Source: an uncultured Clostridium sp.
Lineage (GTDB): Bacteria > Bacillota > Clostridia > Lachnospirales > Lachnospiraceae
Assembly (NCBI GenBank): GCA_938036545.1
Contig: CALHQJ010000090.1
Span: 1 to 33,993 of the forward strand
Reading direction: 5' to 3'
Length of the DNA: 33,993 nucleotides
The position numbers were made by a program, and so were the translations under genes. Below, one piece after another: positions 1-7,595 of this stretch (position 1 is the first letter of the stretch; each line of letters opens with the position of its first letter). Below the pieces are notes generated by a model. It did not search any database and was not told where the DNA came from. It worked only from the letters and a program-made list of their open reading frames with translations.

Positions 1-51
1 AGGATTTTTAGGTTTTTTTCTTGTACAAATTGGACATAAGGCTGTTAAACG

Positions 52-80
52 TTGACAAAATTGTAACATAGACTTATAAT
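52..80 (+). promoter_or_regulatory. Sigma-A-type promoter for the DUF6465-like gene
   Basis: TTGACA at 52-57 and TATAAT at 75-80 are separated by exactly 17 bases, a perfect consensus vegetative promoter. It lies about 85 bases upstream of the start codon at 164, leaving a short untranslated leader. A second TATAAT at 124-129 has no good -35 partner. The match suggests strong expression of the downstream gene. Confidence 0.8.
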
Positions 81-163
81 CCTGTAATGACTATGACATC
101 TAAAGGAATACTTGTAAGTGAGTTATAATACAAATAGAATGAGTTGTTAGGAGGAAAAGTATT

Positions 164-541
164 ATGGCAACAAAAAGAACAACGAAAACAGCGCCTAAGG
201 CAGTTAAAGAAGAAGTAAAGGCAGTTGAGGTTCAGGTTGCTCCAGCAGCGCAGGTTGAGCCGGTTGTTGAGAAAGAAGTAAGAGAAGAAGTAAAGAAGGC
301 AGCTAAGCCAGCTCCAAAGAAAGCTCCTGCAAAGAAAGAAGTAAAAGCAACAGTTGTATTCCAGTATGCTGGTAAAGAAGTTATTGCAAAAGAGATTTTA
401 GCAAAGGCTGAGGCAGCTTACGCAGAGACTCATAAAGATACTGAGATTGAGACCATCGAGCTGTATGTAGTAGCAGATGAGAATGCTGCATATTACGTAG
501 TAAACGGTGATGCAAATCCAGAATTTAAAGTAGAGCTGTAA
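164..541 (+). CDS. DUF6465-like Lys/Ala-rich small protein
   Basis: A 125-residue protein with no known enzymatic role. Residues 1 to about 60 are low complexity and highly charged (Lys, Glu, Ala, Val, Pro), like a disordered histone-like tail. Residues about 62-125 form a compact domain beginning KATVVFQYAGKEV and ending in an acidic/aromatic segment, which resembles the C-terminal domain annotated DUF6465 in Lachnospiraceae. No signal peptide or membrane segment is visible, so it is probably cytoplasmic. AGGAGG lies about 9 bases upstream of the ATG. It is monocistronic: a consensus promoter precedes it and a strong hairpin terminator follows within 65 bases. The basic tail could bind nucleic acid, but that is inference. 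The family call rests on recalled resemblance. Confidence 0.8.
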   Translation: MATKRTTKTAPKAVKEEVKAVEVQVAPAAQVEPVVEKEVREEVKKAAKPAPKKAPAKKEVKATVVFQYAGKEVIAKEILAKAEAAYAETHKDTEIETIELYVVADENAAYYVVNGDANPEFKVEL

Positions 542-561
542 TTAAGACGTTTCACAGGAGG

Positions 562-605
562 GCTGTTGCAGAATGAAAAGAGGTTCATTTTGCGGCAGCT
601 TTTTT
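562..605 (+). terminator. Rho-independent terminator after the DUF6465-like gene
   Basis: A 16-base arm at 562-577 pairs with 584-599 (mostly Watson-Crick with a few G-U or mismatched positions) around a 6-base loop. A run of six T at 600-605 follows. The position, 20 bases after the stop codon, fits an intrinsic terminator. Confidence 0.85.
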
Positions 606-636
606 ATTTGATAGGAATTTCCTATCAAATAAAAAA
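600..636. repeat. 37-bp near-perfect palindrome overlapping the terminator T-run
   Basis: The 17 bases at 600-616 are exactly reverse-complementary to 620-636, and A617/T619 extend the pairing to 18 bp around a single central base. The left arm starts with the T-run of the preceding terminator and the right arm ends in six A. It can fold as a hairpin on either strand. Pairing would sequester the T-run, so it may be a bidirectional terminator or a competing structure. Confidence 0.7.
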
Positions 637-656
637 GTACTTCGTGCAGAATCACA

Positions 657-699
657 CTGCGGCGGTATGGAATTATGTCGCAAATGCGATCTGCCGCAG
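657..699 (+). other. GC-rich stem in the rsmF upstream region
   Basis: CTGCGGC at 657-663 pairs with GCCGCAG at 693-699, and two further base pairs can form inside. A small TCGC/GCGA stem lies within the loop. It is one of three consecutive hairpins between 562 and 727. It is either a structured leader RNA or a dispersed palindromic intergenic element, and I do not recognise it as a known riboswitch class. Confidence 0.4.
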
Positions 700-703
700 G
701 CGG

Positions 704-731
704 AGAATCCTGCAAAAGCAGGATTCTTTCT
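704..731 (+). terminator. Hairpin with T-rich tail upstream of rsmF-like gene
   Basis: AGAATCCTGC at 704-713 pairs perfectly with GCAGGATTCT at 718-727 around an AAAA loop, followed by a T-rich tail. It sits only 55 bases before the methyltransferase start. It may act as a terminator or attenuator if transcription enters from upstream, or be part of an intergenic repeat. Confidence 0.5.
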
Positions 732-785
732 TAATTGTAACTAGGTATTGGATGCAAACGGAACAGGAAAGTAGGAGTTGTACAG

Positions 786-2270
786 ATGATTGGATTACCC
801 CAGGCCTTTACAGATCGGATGAAAGGACTTTTAAGTCCGGAAGAATATAGGGCTTTTATAGAAAGCTATGAAAAAGAGAGAACCCAGGGACTTCGGATAA
901 ATCCCTTAAAAACAGAAAAGGGAAGAGAACTGGCAGCCGGACAGTTTCAGCTTGAACAAATTCCCTGGGTTTCCAATGGTTATTATTATCAGGGAAGTCA
1001 GAAACCAGGAAAACACCCGTACCATGAGGCAGGATTGTACTACATTCAGGAACCTAGCGCTATGGCAGTAGCGGAACTTTCTGCACCTGAACCGGGAGAA
1101 TGGGTGTTGGATCTGTGCGCGGCTCCAGGTGGAAAGAGCACGCAGCTGGCTGGTAAAATGATGGGAAAAGGCGTTTTAGTGTGCAATGAAATTCACCCAT
1201 CCAGAGCAAAAATTTTATCTCAAAATATTGAACGGATGGGGATTGGAAATAGTATTGTTACCAATGAAGATTCTGGAAAACTTGCCGTACGGTTTGGTCC
1301 GATTTTTGATAAAATCGTAGTAGATGCCCCCTGTTCCGGAGAAGGGATGTTCCGTAAGGATGAAGAAGCCAGACTTCAGTGGAGCAGCAGCCATGTAAAA
1401 GCCTGCGCTCTGCGCCAGGTTGAGATTCTGGACAATGGGGCAGCCATGTTAAAGCCAGGAGGCCGTCTGGTCTATTCTACCTGTACCTTTGCGCCAGAAG
1501 AAAATGAAGAAAGCATTCGCAGCTTTTTAGAAAGACATCCGGAATTTCAGGTAGAAAAGCCGGAACTGTCCTGGGATGGATTTTCATGCGGCTGCCCTCA
1601 GTGGACCGTAGATCCAGAGGACGCCAGAGAGAAGCATCTGGAGGATACGATTCGTATCTGGCCTCATAAAACTGGAGGAGAAGGGCACTATATGGCAGTA
1701 CTGAGAAAGAAGAAATCTCTGGAACAGCCATCGGAGGAAACACGTTTAACGAACAAGCATGGGGGTAAAAAAGAACAGAATAAAAGGGAGCAAAAGCTGG
1801 ATAACATTCAGCGCAGGATTCTGGAAACGTTTTTAACAGAAACGCTGACAGTAGAAAAGGCGGAGGAATTTCTTAGCCGCCCCAAAGAAGACTGGGTGCT
1901 CTTTGGAGAACAGTTGTACCTTCTTCCGGAAGGAGTTATGGACCAGCTGGGGAAAAAAGGAATAGATGGTTTGCGGATATTAAGAGCCGGACTCCACATT
2001 GGAACCTTTAAGAAAAACAGATTGGAACCTTCTCACGCATTGGCATTGTTTCTTCGTCCCACCGAAGTAAAAAGCTGTCGGGATATGAGAATTTCTGATA
2101 AAGAGGAATGTCAGGAAGCCGTCGATTATTTAAAAGGAATGTCTCTTTCTCAAAAGGGAGAGAAAGGATGGACCTTAATAGCTGTAGACGGCTGTTCCTT
2201 AGGCTGGGCAAAGCAGGCAGGAAATACCCTGAAAAATCATTATCCCAAGGGACTCAGATGGGTTTCGTAG
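786..2270 (+). CDS. RsmF-like rRNA (cytosine-C5) methyltransferase
   Basis: A 494-residue NOL1/NOP2/Sun-family SAM-dependent methyltransferase that would place a 5-methyl group on a cytosine of ribosomal RNA. The SAM-binding motif DLCAAPGGKS lies near residue 110. DAPCSGEGMF near residue 180 and YSTCTF near residue 232 contain the two cysteines that release product and attack the base in this family. Residues from about 330 to the end form an RNA-binding C-terminal region as in RsmF/YebU proteins. The start at 786 has AGGAG about 9 bases upstream. It converges with the pseudouridine synthase gene, and the last 17 bases overlap that gene's 3' end. Both genes modify RNA. The family is clear; the exact target nucleotide cannot be read from sequence. 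Confidence 0.92.
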   Translation: MIGLPQAFTDRMKGLLSPEEYRAFIESYEKERTQGLRINPLKTEKGRELAAGQFQLEQIPWVSNGYYYQGSQKPGKHPYHEAGLYYIQEPSAMAVAELSAPEPGEWVLDLCAAPGGKSTQLAGKMMGKGVLVCNEIHPSRAKILSQNIERMGIGNSIVTNEDSGKLAVRFGPIFDKIVVDAPCSGEGMFRKDEEARLQWSSSHVKACALRQVEILDNGAAMLKPGGRLVYSTCTFAPEENEESIRSFLERHPEFQVEKPELSWDGFSCGCPQWTVDPEDAREKHLEDTIRIWPHKTGGEGHYMAVLRKKKSLEQPSEETRLTNKHGGKKEQNKREQKLDNIQRRILETFLTETLTVEKAEEFLSRPKEDWVLFGEQLYLLPEGVMDQLGKKGIDGLRILRAGLHIGTFKKNRLEPSHALALFLRPTEVKSCRDMRISDKEECQEAVDYLKGMSLSQKGEKGWTLIAVDGCSLGWAKQAGNTLKNHYPKGLRWVS

Positions 2271-3186
2271 AAACTCCAGAAGCTTTATAATAAGATGGAA
2301 ATAATCCTTTTATATCATCAGGCACCGGTGCAGTAAACTGCATGGGTGCTTTTGTAATTGGATGGAAAAACGTAAGCTTCCAGGAGTGAAGGGCTTGCCG
2401 CTGAATTTTGGAAAAATCCGGATTGTAGAGGAAATCTCCTGGCAGGGGATGGCCGATATAGCGGAAATGTACTCGGATCTGGTGAGTCCGTCCGGTTTCC
2501 AGCCGGATGCGTGCTAAGGATAAATCGGATACCGGATCGTAGGTCAGCCGTTCATAGTGGGTACGGGCCGGTTCGCCGGAAGAAAAATCTACTGTCCGTT
2601 CAATCACAGAATCGGATACTCGGCTGATAGGAGCGTCAATCGTACCAGAGTCAGGGATAAGGCCGGAGGCAGCAGCCAGATATTCTTTTTCAATCAGACG
2701 CTGCTGAACCTGAGTAGAGAGCAGACAGGCGCTGACCATATTTTTGGCAATAACCAGAAGTCCGGTAGTATCCCGATCCAGACGGCTGATGGCACGGAAA
2801 ACAAAGGATTCTCCTTTTTCTTTAAAATACCAGGAAAGGCCGTTAGCCAGGGTGTCGTCATGGTGGCGTAAAGAGGGATGGACGGCTAAATCAGCCGGTT
2901 TATTAATAATCATGAAATCCTCGTCTTCATATAAGATGGAAAACGGGATGTAAACTGGTTCAATGGACAGAGAGGAATCGCTTTCTGTATAGTTAATGGT
3001 AAGAAGGTCTCCTTCTGTCAGAGGGGTTAAAGCCAGTACAGGAATACCGTTTAGCAGGATGCCTCGGTCTGTCCGCTTTAAAGAAATCATAATATGATTG
3101 GACAGGCCTTCTTTTCGCAGAAACTGTTCTGCTGTAAGGCCGGCCTGTTTGCCGGTAATTTTATAAGAAATCGTTCTGGTTTTCAT
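2254..3186 (-). CDS. RluA-family RNA pseudouridine synthase
   Basis: A 310-residue enzyme that isomerises uridine to pseudouridine in rRNA or tRNA. An S4-like RNA-binding domain occupies about residues 10-75. The catalytic motif SRLDRDTTGLLVIAKN, near residue 135, contains the nucleophilic Asp of the RluA/RluC/RluD family, and the later GRTHQIRVHF motif is also typical. It lies directly downstream of the Y-family polymerase gene; the two reading frames overlap by 26 bases, so they are probably co-transcribed and possibly translationally coupled. Only a weak ribosome binding site (AAGGAAC) is seen. If co-transcribed, it would share the LexA-controlled promoter. Paralogues are common and the target site is not predictable. 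Confidence 0.92.
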   Translation of the reverse strand: MKTRTISYKITGKQAGLTAEQFLRKEGLSNHIMISLKRTDRGILLNGIPVLALTPLTEGDLLTINYTESDSSLSIEPVYIPFSILYEDEDFMIINKPADLAVHPSLRHHDDTLANGLSWYFKEKGESFVFRAISRLDRDTTGLLVIAKNMVSACLLSTQVQQRLIEKEYLAAASGLIPDSGTIDAPISRVSDSVIERTVDFSSGEPARTHYERLTYDPVSDLSLARIRLETGRTHQIRVHFRYIGHPLPGDFLYNPDFSKIQRQALHSWKLTFFHPITKAPMQFTAPVPDDIKGLFPSYYKASGVSTKPI

Positions 3187-4438
3187 AGTTGTTTTGTTCC
3201 TTGTTTAAATGCTTTTGTTTACCTGCTGCGTGATCGGTAATAGCGCTGCCGTTTAGAAAGCTGGCCCGTTTGACACTGTCTACGCCAAAGCGGGTACGGA
3301 TTTGGTCAATGGCCTTTTCAAAGTCCCGTTTCTTTTGGCTCTGGGCAGTATCGAAAAAATTCAGCTGGCTGATGCCGTCTTCTGCAATCTTGGTGGTGCG
3401 GACTCCCATGAGACGAAGGGGAGTAAAATCCCAAAACTCTTCAAGGAGCTGACAGGCCTTTTCATAAATCTGGGACGTAGAGTCAGTAGGAGAGAGAAGG
3501 GAAGCCTGGTGGGACTGGGTACGGAAATCCCAGGTCTTTAATTCCACGCAGACACAGCTGCACAGCACGGAATCTGCCCGTAATCTGGCGCCTACGGTTT
3601 CACAAAGGGATAAGAGCACCTGTCTGGCAGTCTCTAAGTCCGAAACGTCTCTGGACAAGGTCAGGCTGTTGCCGTAGCCTTTATTGACAGAATCCCGTTC
3701 TCCTACAGGAGAATCGTCGATACCATTGGCATATTGATGAATTAAAACCGAGTATTTTTCTCCTAAATGAGGCTTTAAAAATCTGGGATCACAGGCAGCA
3801 AGCTGTCCAATGGTGTGAATCCCCAAAGCAGCCATTCGTTTTTCTGCAGCGCTGCCTACAAAAAACAGATCCCGTACCGGAAGAGGCCAGAGCTTTTCTG
3901 GAATCTCATTGGAATACAGGGTATGGCATTTGTCAGGCTTTTCAAAATCAGAGGCCATCTTGGCTAACAGCTTGTTAGGAGCAATGCCGATGTTGACGGT
4001 AAAACCCAGCTCACGGGCGATTCGTTCTCGGATCTGATTGGCAGTATCCAGGGGAGAGCCAAACAGGTGAATGGTCTCAGTCATATCTAAAAAGGTTTCG
4101 TCAATGCTGAACTTTTCATGGTCAGGGGTATATTCAGACAGCAGCTCCATCATGGCTCTGGAGCATTGGATGTAAAAGTCAAACCGGGAGGGAACAACAA
4201 CCAGCTGGGGACATTTTTTATAAGCGGAAACCAGAGGTTCCCCTGTGGCAATCCCAAATCGTTTGGCAGGAGTGGATTTGGCAAGGACTACACCGTGACG
4301 GGACTTGGCGTCGCCTCCGACTGCTGAGGGAATGGTACGCAAATCCAGGGCAGTGCTGTCTGATCTCAGACGGTAGACAGACTCCCAGCTTAAAAAAGCA
4401 GAGTTTACATCAATATGGAAAATTAACCGATCCCTGTC
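3161..4438 (-). CDS. dinB: Y-family translesion DNA polymerase (DinB/Pol IV type)
   Basis: A 425-residue error-prone polymerase for copying past DNA lesions. The palm has FHIDVNSAFLSWE at residues 5-17, giving the first catalytic Asp and a Phe that aligns with the DinB steric gate, and FSIDETFLD near residue 108, giving the catalytic Asp-Glu pair. GIAPNKLLAKMASDFEKPD near residue 148 is a finger/palm signature. The little-finger domain occupies about residues 230-350. The start is set at 4438 because a further in-frame ATG at 4462 would place the GGAGG ribosome binding site inside the gene. Asn and Ala replace two residues usually acidic/aromatic in E. coli DinB, matching the clostridial branch as I recall it. 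The promoter contains a LexA box, so SOS induction is expected. Confidence 0.93.
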   Translation of the reverse strand, partial: DRDRLIFHIDVNSAFLSWESVYRLRSDSTALDLRTIPSAVGGDAKSRHGVVLAKSTPAKRFGIATGEPLVSAYKKCPQLVVVPSRFDFYIQCSRAMMELLSEYTPDHEKFSIDETFLDMTETIHLFGSPLDTANQIRERIARELGFTVNIGIAPNKLLAKMASDFEKPDKCHTLYSNEIPEKLWPLPVRDLFFVGSAAEKRMAALGIHTIGQLAACDPRFLKPHLGEKYSVLIHQYANGIDDSPVGERDSVNKGYGNSLTLSRDVSDLETARQVLLSLCETVGARLRADSVLCSCVCVELKTWDFRTQSHQASLLSPTDSTSQIYEKACQLLEEFWDFTPLRLMGVRTTKIAEDGISQLNFFDTAQSQKKRDFEKAIDQIRTRFGVDSVKRASFLNGSAITDHAAGKQKHLNKEQNNYENQNDFL

Positions 4439-4483
4439 CATAAAGCGCCTCCTGAAAAACAAAATGGGGAAGATAGCCTGTTT

Positions 4484-4500
4484 TGTAACTAGTAGTTACA
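4484..4500. promoter_or_regulatory. Palindrome just downstream of the dinB -10 element
   Basis: TGTAACT at 4484-4490 and AGTTACA at 4494-4500 are perfect inverted repeats around a 3-base spacer. The site touches the dinB -10 element and covers the expected transcription start on the minus strand. It resembles a second operator, but no regulator can be named. Confidence 0.4.
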
Positions 4501-4528
4501 GTATATCAGAACATACGTTCTTTGTAAA
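4500..4528 (-). promoter_or_regulatory. dinB promoter
   Basis: Read on the minus strand, TTTACA (4523-4528) and TATACT (4500-4505) are spaced by 17 bases, about 60 bases before the dinB start codon. The LexA box lies wholly within the spacer. Confidence 0.75.
4508..4521. promoter_or_regulatory. LexA (DinR) SOS box
   Basis: The 14-base AGAACATACGTTCT contains the core GAAC-N4-GTTC that defines the LexA operator of Bacillus and many clostridia (consensus CGAACATATGTTCG). It sits between the -35 and -10 of the dinB promoter, the expected place for repression. Gene content, site sequence and position all agree. The divergent carboxypeptidase gene starts 74 bases away and could also be affected. 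Confidence 0.85.
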
Positions 4529-4594
4529 GCCATAAAAGGAATAAAAATGAGAAAAGGGAATAAAATGCAGTAAGAAAACCGGCAGGCGGAGCAA

Positions 4595-5899
4595 ATGAGG
4601 GTCAGAAAAAACGGATGGAAGTGGACTGCATGGATGACGGCGGCGATTCTGATGCTGGGGGCAGTAAAAGAACGGGAACAGGCCCCCTTTGTTTCGTCAG
4701 GCCACCTGATGGCAGAAGCAGTACAGAACGGCGAAACCAGCATAAATAAAAGAGCAGAAGGAAGGAGGGAGGAAGCCGTCAGCCTTCATGCCCAGTCGGC
4801 AGTGCTGATGGATGGGAAAACAGGAAGAGTGTTGTATGGAAAAGGAGAGGAGCTTCAGCGGCCCATGGCCAGCACCACAAAGATTATGACATGCATTCTG
4901 GCGTTGGAGCTGGGAGAGCCGGAGGAAAACGTGGAGGTTTCCGGCAGCGCATCTGCCCAGCCTCAGGTTCGGATGGGAATGAAAAAAGGAGAGAGGTATT
5001 ACCTGAAGGATCTTTTGTATGCGCTGATGTTGGAATCTTATAACGATGCAGCAGTAGCTATTGCGGAACACATTGGAGGAACGATAGAAGGCTTTGCAGA
5101 CAAAATGAATGAAAAAGCCAGAATTCTGGGATGTGAAAATACCCATTTTATTACGCCCAATGGACTGGATGCCCAGGAACAGGGGGCTGATGGCCAGATG
5201 AAAATCCATTCGACTACAGCCAGGGATTTGGCCAGAATCATGGCCTACTGCGTGCTGGAATCTCCTAAAAAGGAAGAGTTTTTGACGATTACCAGGACAA
5301 GAAATTACAGCTTTACTGATATTGAAAAGAAGAGAAGCATTTCCTGCGTCAACCATAATGCCCTGCTGGACATGGACAAAAATCTGCTGTCCGGAAAGAC
5401 GGGATTTACAGGGGGAGCAGGGTATTCCTATGTGGCGGCAGAGGAAGAAGGGGGGAGAGTGTTTACCATAGCCCTGCTTGGCTGCGGATGGCCGCCGGAT
5501 AAGACCTGGAAATGGGCGGATGCAAAGAAGCTGCTGGAATATGGAAAGGAGCATTATCATTATAAAGATGTCTATCAGAAGGTTCCGCTTTCAGACATAC
5601 CGGTAGAAAACGGTCTTCCGGAAAGCGGGGATCTGGCAGAGCCTGCCATGGCCCGTCTTGTATCAGAAGGGGAAGAAGGCTTTCCGGTGCTGCTGGGAGA
5701 AGGGGAACAGGTGGAAATTACTGTAAATCTCGTGAAAAACTTAACAGCTCCGGTAAAAGCCGGAACAAAGGCAGGGGAAATTTGCTATCTTCTTGATGGC
5801 CGGATTATCAGAAAAGATCCCGTTACCGTATTAAAGGAAGTAAAGAAAATAGGCCTGCCATGGTGTTTTGGGCGGATATTAGGAGAATATGTTTTGTAA
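4595..5899 (+). CDS. D-alanyl-D-alanine carboxypeptidase (PBP5/DacA type)
   Basis: A 434-residue serine peptidase of family S11 that trims the terminal D-Ala from peptidoglycan stem peptides outside the cell. An N-terminal basic-hydrophobic segment (residues about 1-25) is the likely signal or anchor. The active-site motifs are in canonical order: S93-T-T-K96, S148-Y-N150 and K268-T-G. Residues about 340-420 form the beta-rich C-terminal domain typical of PBP5 enzymes. No clear C-terminal amphipathic helix is obvious, although the last residues are hydrophobic. The gene is monocistronic, divergent from dinB, and followed by a probable terminator. The start at 4595 has a GGCGGAG-like ribosome binding site. 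Confidence 0.93.
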   Translation: MRVRKNGWKWTAWMTAAILMLGAVKEREQAPFVSSGHLMAEAVQNGETSINKRAEGRREEAVSLHAQSAVLMDGKTGRVLYGKGEELQRPMASTTKIMTCILALELGEPEENVEVSGSASAQPQVRMGMKKGERYYLKDLLYALMLESYNDAAVAIAEHIGGTIEGFADKMNEKARILGCENTHFITPNGLDAQEQGADGQMKIHSTTARDLARIMAYCVLESPKKEEFLTITRTRNYSFTDIEKKRSISCVNHNALLDMDKNLLSGKTGFTGGAGYSYVAAEEEGGRVFTIALLGCGWPPDKTWKWADAKKLLEYGKEHYHYKDVYQKVPLSDIPVENGLPESGDLAEPAMARLVSEGEEGFPVLLGEGEQVEITVNLVKNLTAPVKAGTKAGEICYLLDGRIIRKDPVTVLKEVKKIGLPWCFGRILGEYVL

Positions 5900-5932
5900 C
5901 CATGTCCATTCCGGGACGGCAGTTCAGGAAAT

Positions 5933-5989
5933 GTGAGCAGAGAAACAGAAAGAATTTGGTAAAGTTTTTGTTAACCTGCTCACTTTTTT
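5933..5989 (+). terminator. Probable terminator after the carboxypeptidase gene
   Basis: GTGAGCAG at 5933-5940 pairs exactly with CTGCTCAC at 5976-5983, followed by six T (5984-5989). The loop is long (35 bases), which weakens the call, but position and T-run fit. Confidence 0.5.
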
Positions 5990-6000
5990 CGTAAAATACC

Positions 6001-6060
6001 TTGAAATTTTTGGCAATCCGTTATAAACTTAAAATTGGCAGAAATTTTGGCTTATCGGTT
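6001..6060 (+). promoter_or_regulatory. Possible promoter and direct repeat before the decarboxylase operon
   Basis: TTGAAA at 6001-6006 and TATAAA at 6022-6027 are only 15 bases apart, a sub-optimal promoter. An imperfect direct repeat, GAAATTTT followed by GGC and then a CGGTT-like end, occurs at about 6003-6020 and 6041-6060, spaced roughly 38 bases. The repeat could be a pair of activator or repressor sites. No known factor is assigned. Confidence 0.35.
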
Positions 6061-6083
6061 TGTTGTTAGTTATTTAACAAACC
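6057..6083 (+). promoter_or_regulatory. Inverted repeat in the 5' leader of the decarboxylase operon
   Basis: GGTTTGTT at 6057-6064 is exactly reverse-complementary to AACAAACC at 6076-6083 around an 11-base spacer, ending about 26 bases before the ribosome binding site. It could be an operator or an mRNA-stabilising hairpin. Confidence 0.4.
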
Positions 6084-6122
6084 AGAAAACCATGAAAATA
6101 TTTAAAAATGGAGGACTGCAAA

Positions 6123-7577
6123 ATGAGTAATTCAGCACAAACTTCAGCAAGTAACAGAATCACCCGTTTACTTGATGAAAACAGTTTTGTTGAAATCGGC
6201 GCATATGTGACTGCCAGAAATACAGATTTCAACATGACTGCCAAGGAAACACCCGCCGACGGCGTAGTGACCGGCTATGGCACTATCGACGGCAATCTTG
6301 TGTATGTATACAGCCAGGACGCTTCCGTTATGGGCGGCTCTATGGGCGAGATGCATGCAAAGAAGATTTCTGATATTTATGCACTGGCTATGAAGATGGG
6401 CGCTCCCGTAGTGGGCCTTATCGACTGCGCAGGCTTACGCCTTCAGGAGGCAACCGACGCATTGGATGCGTTTGGAAAGCTTTACCTGAATCAGACTATG
6501 GCGTCTGGCGTTATTCCGCAGATTTCAGCAGTATTCGGCACCTGCGGCGGCGGCATGGCAGTTGCGTTGGGAATGGCTGATTTCACCTTTATGGAAGAAA
6601 AGGGAGCAAAAGTATTTGTGAATTCTCCAAATGCATTAGACGGCAACGATGCTGCAAAGTGTGACACTGCATCTGCAAAATTCCAGAGTGAAGATACTGG
6701 ACTGGTAGATTTTACAGGTACTGAGGATTCCATTTTAAGCAATATCCGCACTTTGGTATCCATCCTTCCTGCAAACAATGAGGATGACATGTCCTATGAT
6801 GAATGTACCGACGATTTAAACAGAGTGTGTCCGGATTTAGAGAACTGCACAGGTGATGCTGCTATGGCTCTGTCCTTTATCTCTGACGACCATTTCTTCA
6901 TGGAAGTAAAGAAGGCATATGGTCCGGAGATGGTTACCGGCTTTATCCGTTTAAACGGCACTACAGTAGGCTGCGTTGCCAACCGTACAGAAAGCTACGA
7001 TGCAGAAGGAGAAAAAGTTGGCGAGTACGAAGCAAAGCTGACCTCCAAGGGATGCGATAAGGCTGCAGATTTCGTTGCCTTCTGCGACGCATTTAATATT
7101 CCGGTTCTGACTCTGGTAAATACAACTGGTTATAAGGCTGATAAACATACAGAAAGAAAGATTGCAAAGGCGGCAGGCCGTCTGACCTATGCATTTGCCA
7201 ACGCTACCGTTCCGAAGGTAACCGTAGTAACCGGACAGGCTTACGGCAGCGCATATCTGACCATGAACAGCAAGTCTGTAGGTGCAGATATTGTTTATGC
7301 ATGGCCGTCAGCTTCCATTGGCATGATGGATGCATCTGCAGCTGTTAAGATTATGTATGCAGATGAGATTGCTTCTTCCGATAACGGCGCAGCCCTGATT
7401 GCAGAAAAAGCAGCAGATTACGCAGCTTTACAGTCCAGCGCCCTGGCAGCGGCAAAGAGAGGATATGTAGACGACATTATCGAGGCCTGCGACACCAGAA
7501 AACGTGTGATTGCGGCATTTGAGATGTTGTTCACAAAGAGAGAGGATCGTCCTGGCAAGAAGCATGGCACGATTTAA
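6123..7577 (+). CDS. mmdA: Acyl-CoA carboxyltransferase (methylmalonyl-CoA decarboxylase alpha / 12S type)
   Basis: A 484-residue biotin-dependent carboxyltransferase that moves a carboxyl group between an acyl-CoA and carboxybiotin. It has the two-lobed crotonase-like fold: the N-terminal lobe contains GLIDCAGLRLQEA and the glycine-rich FGTCGGGMA oxyanion motif; the C-terminal lobe contains TGQAYGSAYLTMNSK and a final YVDDIIEACDTRKRVI segment. The start is placed at 6123, not the ATG at 6108, because the GGAGG ribosome binding site (6110-6114) overlaps that earlier ATG. It heads a five-gene operon with OadG-like, biotin-carrier, OadB and OadA subunits. Its codon use is strongly biased, suggesting high expression. 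Methylmalonyl-CoA is the likeliest substrate by family, but malonyl- or glutaconyl-CoA cannot be excluded. Confidence 0.88.
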   Translation: MSNSAQTSASNRITRLLDENSFVEIGAYVTARNTDFNMTAKETPADGVVTGYGTIDGNLVYVYSQDASVMGGSMGEMHAKKISDIYALAMKMGAPVVGLIDCAGLRLQEATDALDAFGKLYLNQTMASGVIPQISAVFGTCGGGMAVALGMADFTFMEEKGAKVFVNSPNALDGNDAAKCDTASAKFQSEDTGLVDFTGTEDSILSNIRTLVSILPANNEDDMSYDECTDDLNRVCPDLENCTGDAAMALSFISDDHFFMEVKKAYGPEMVTGFIRLNGTTVGCVANRTESYDAEGEKVGEYEAKLTSKGCDKAADFVAFCDAFNIPVLTLVNTTGYKADKHTERKIAKAAGRLTYAFANATVPKVTVVTGQAYGSAYLTMNSKSVGADIVYAWPSASIGMMDASAAVKIMYADEIASSDNGAALIAEKAADYAALQSSALAAAKRGYVDDIIEACDTRKRVIAAFEMLFTKREDRPGKKHGTI

Positions 7578-7595
7578 TAATGAGGTGACAGGTAT

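Noticed and set aside
566..850. Open frame of 94 codons across the hairpin region
   Set aside because: It runs through a terminator and palindrome, has no recognisable domain and overlaps the start of the rRNA methyltransferase.
4697..5560. Long minus-strand open frame opposite the carboxypeptidase
   Set aside because: The plus strand carries all S11 catalytic motifs; the antisense product is His/Phe/Arg-rich with no domain and no ribosome binding site.
6108..6122. Earlier ATG for mmdA
   Set aside because: It overlaps the GGAGG ribosome binding site of the ATG at 6123.
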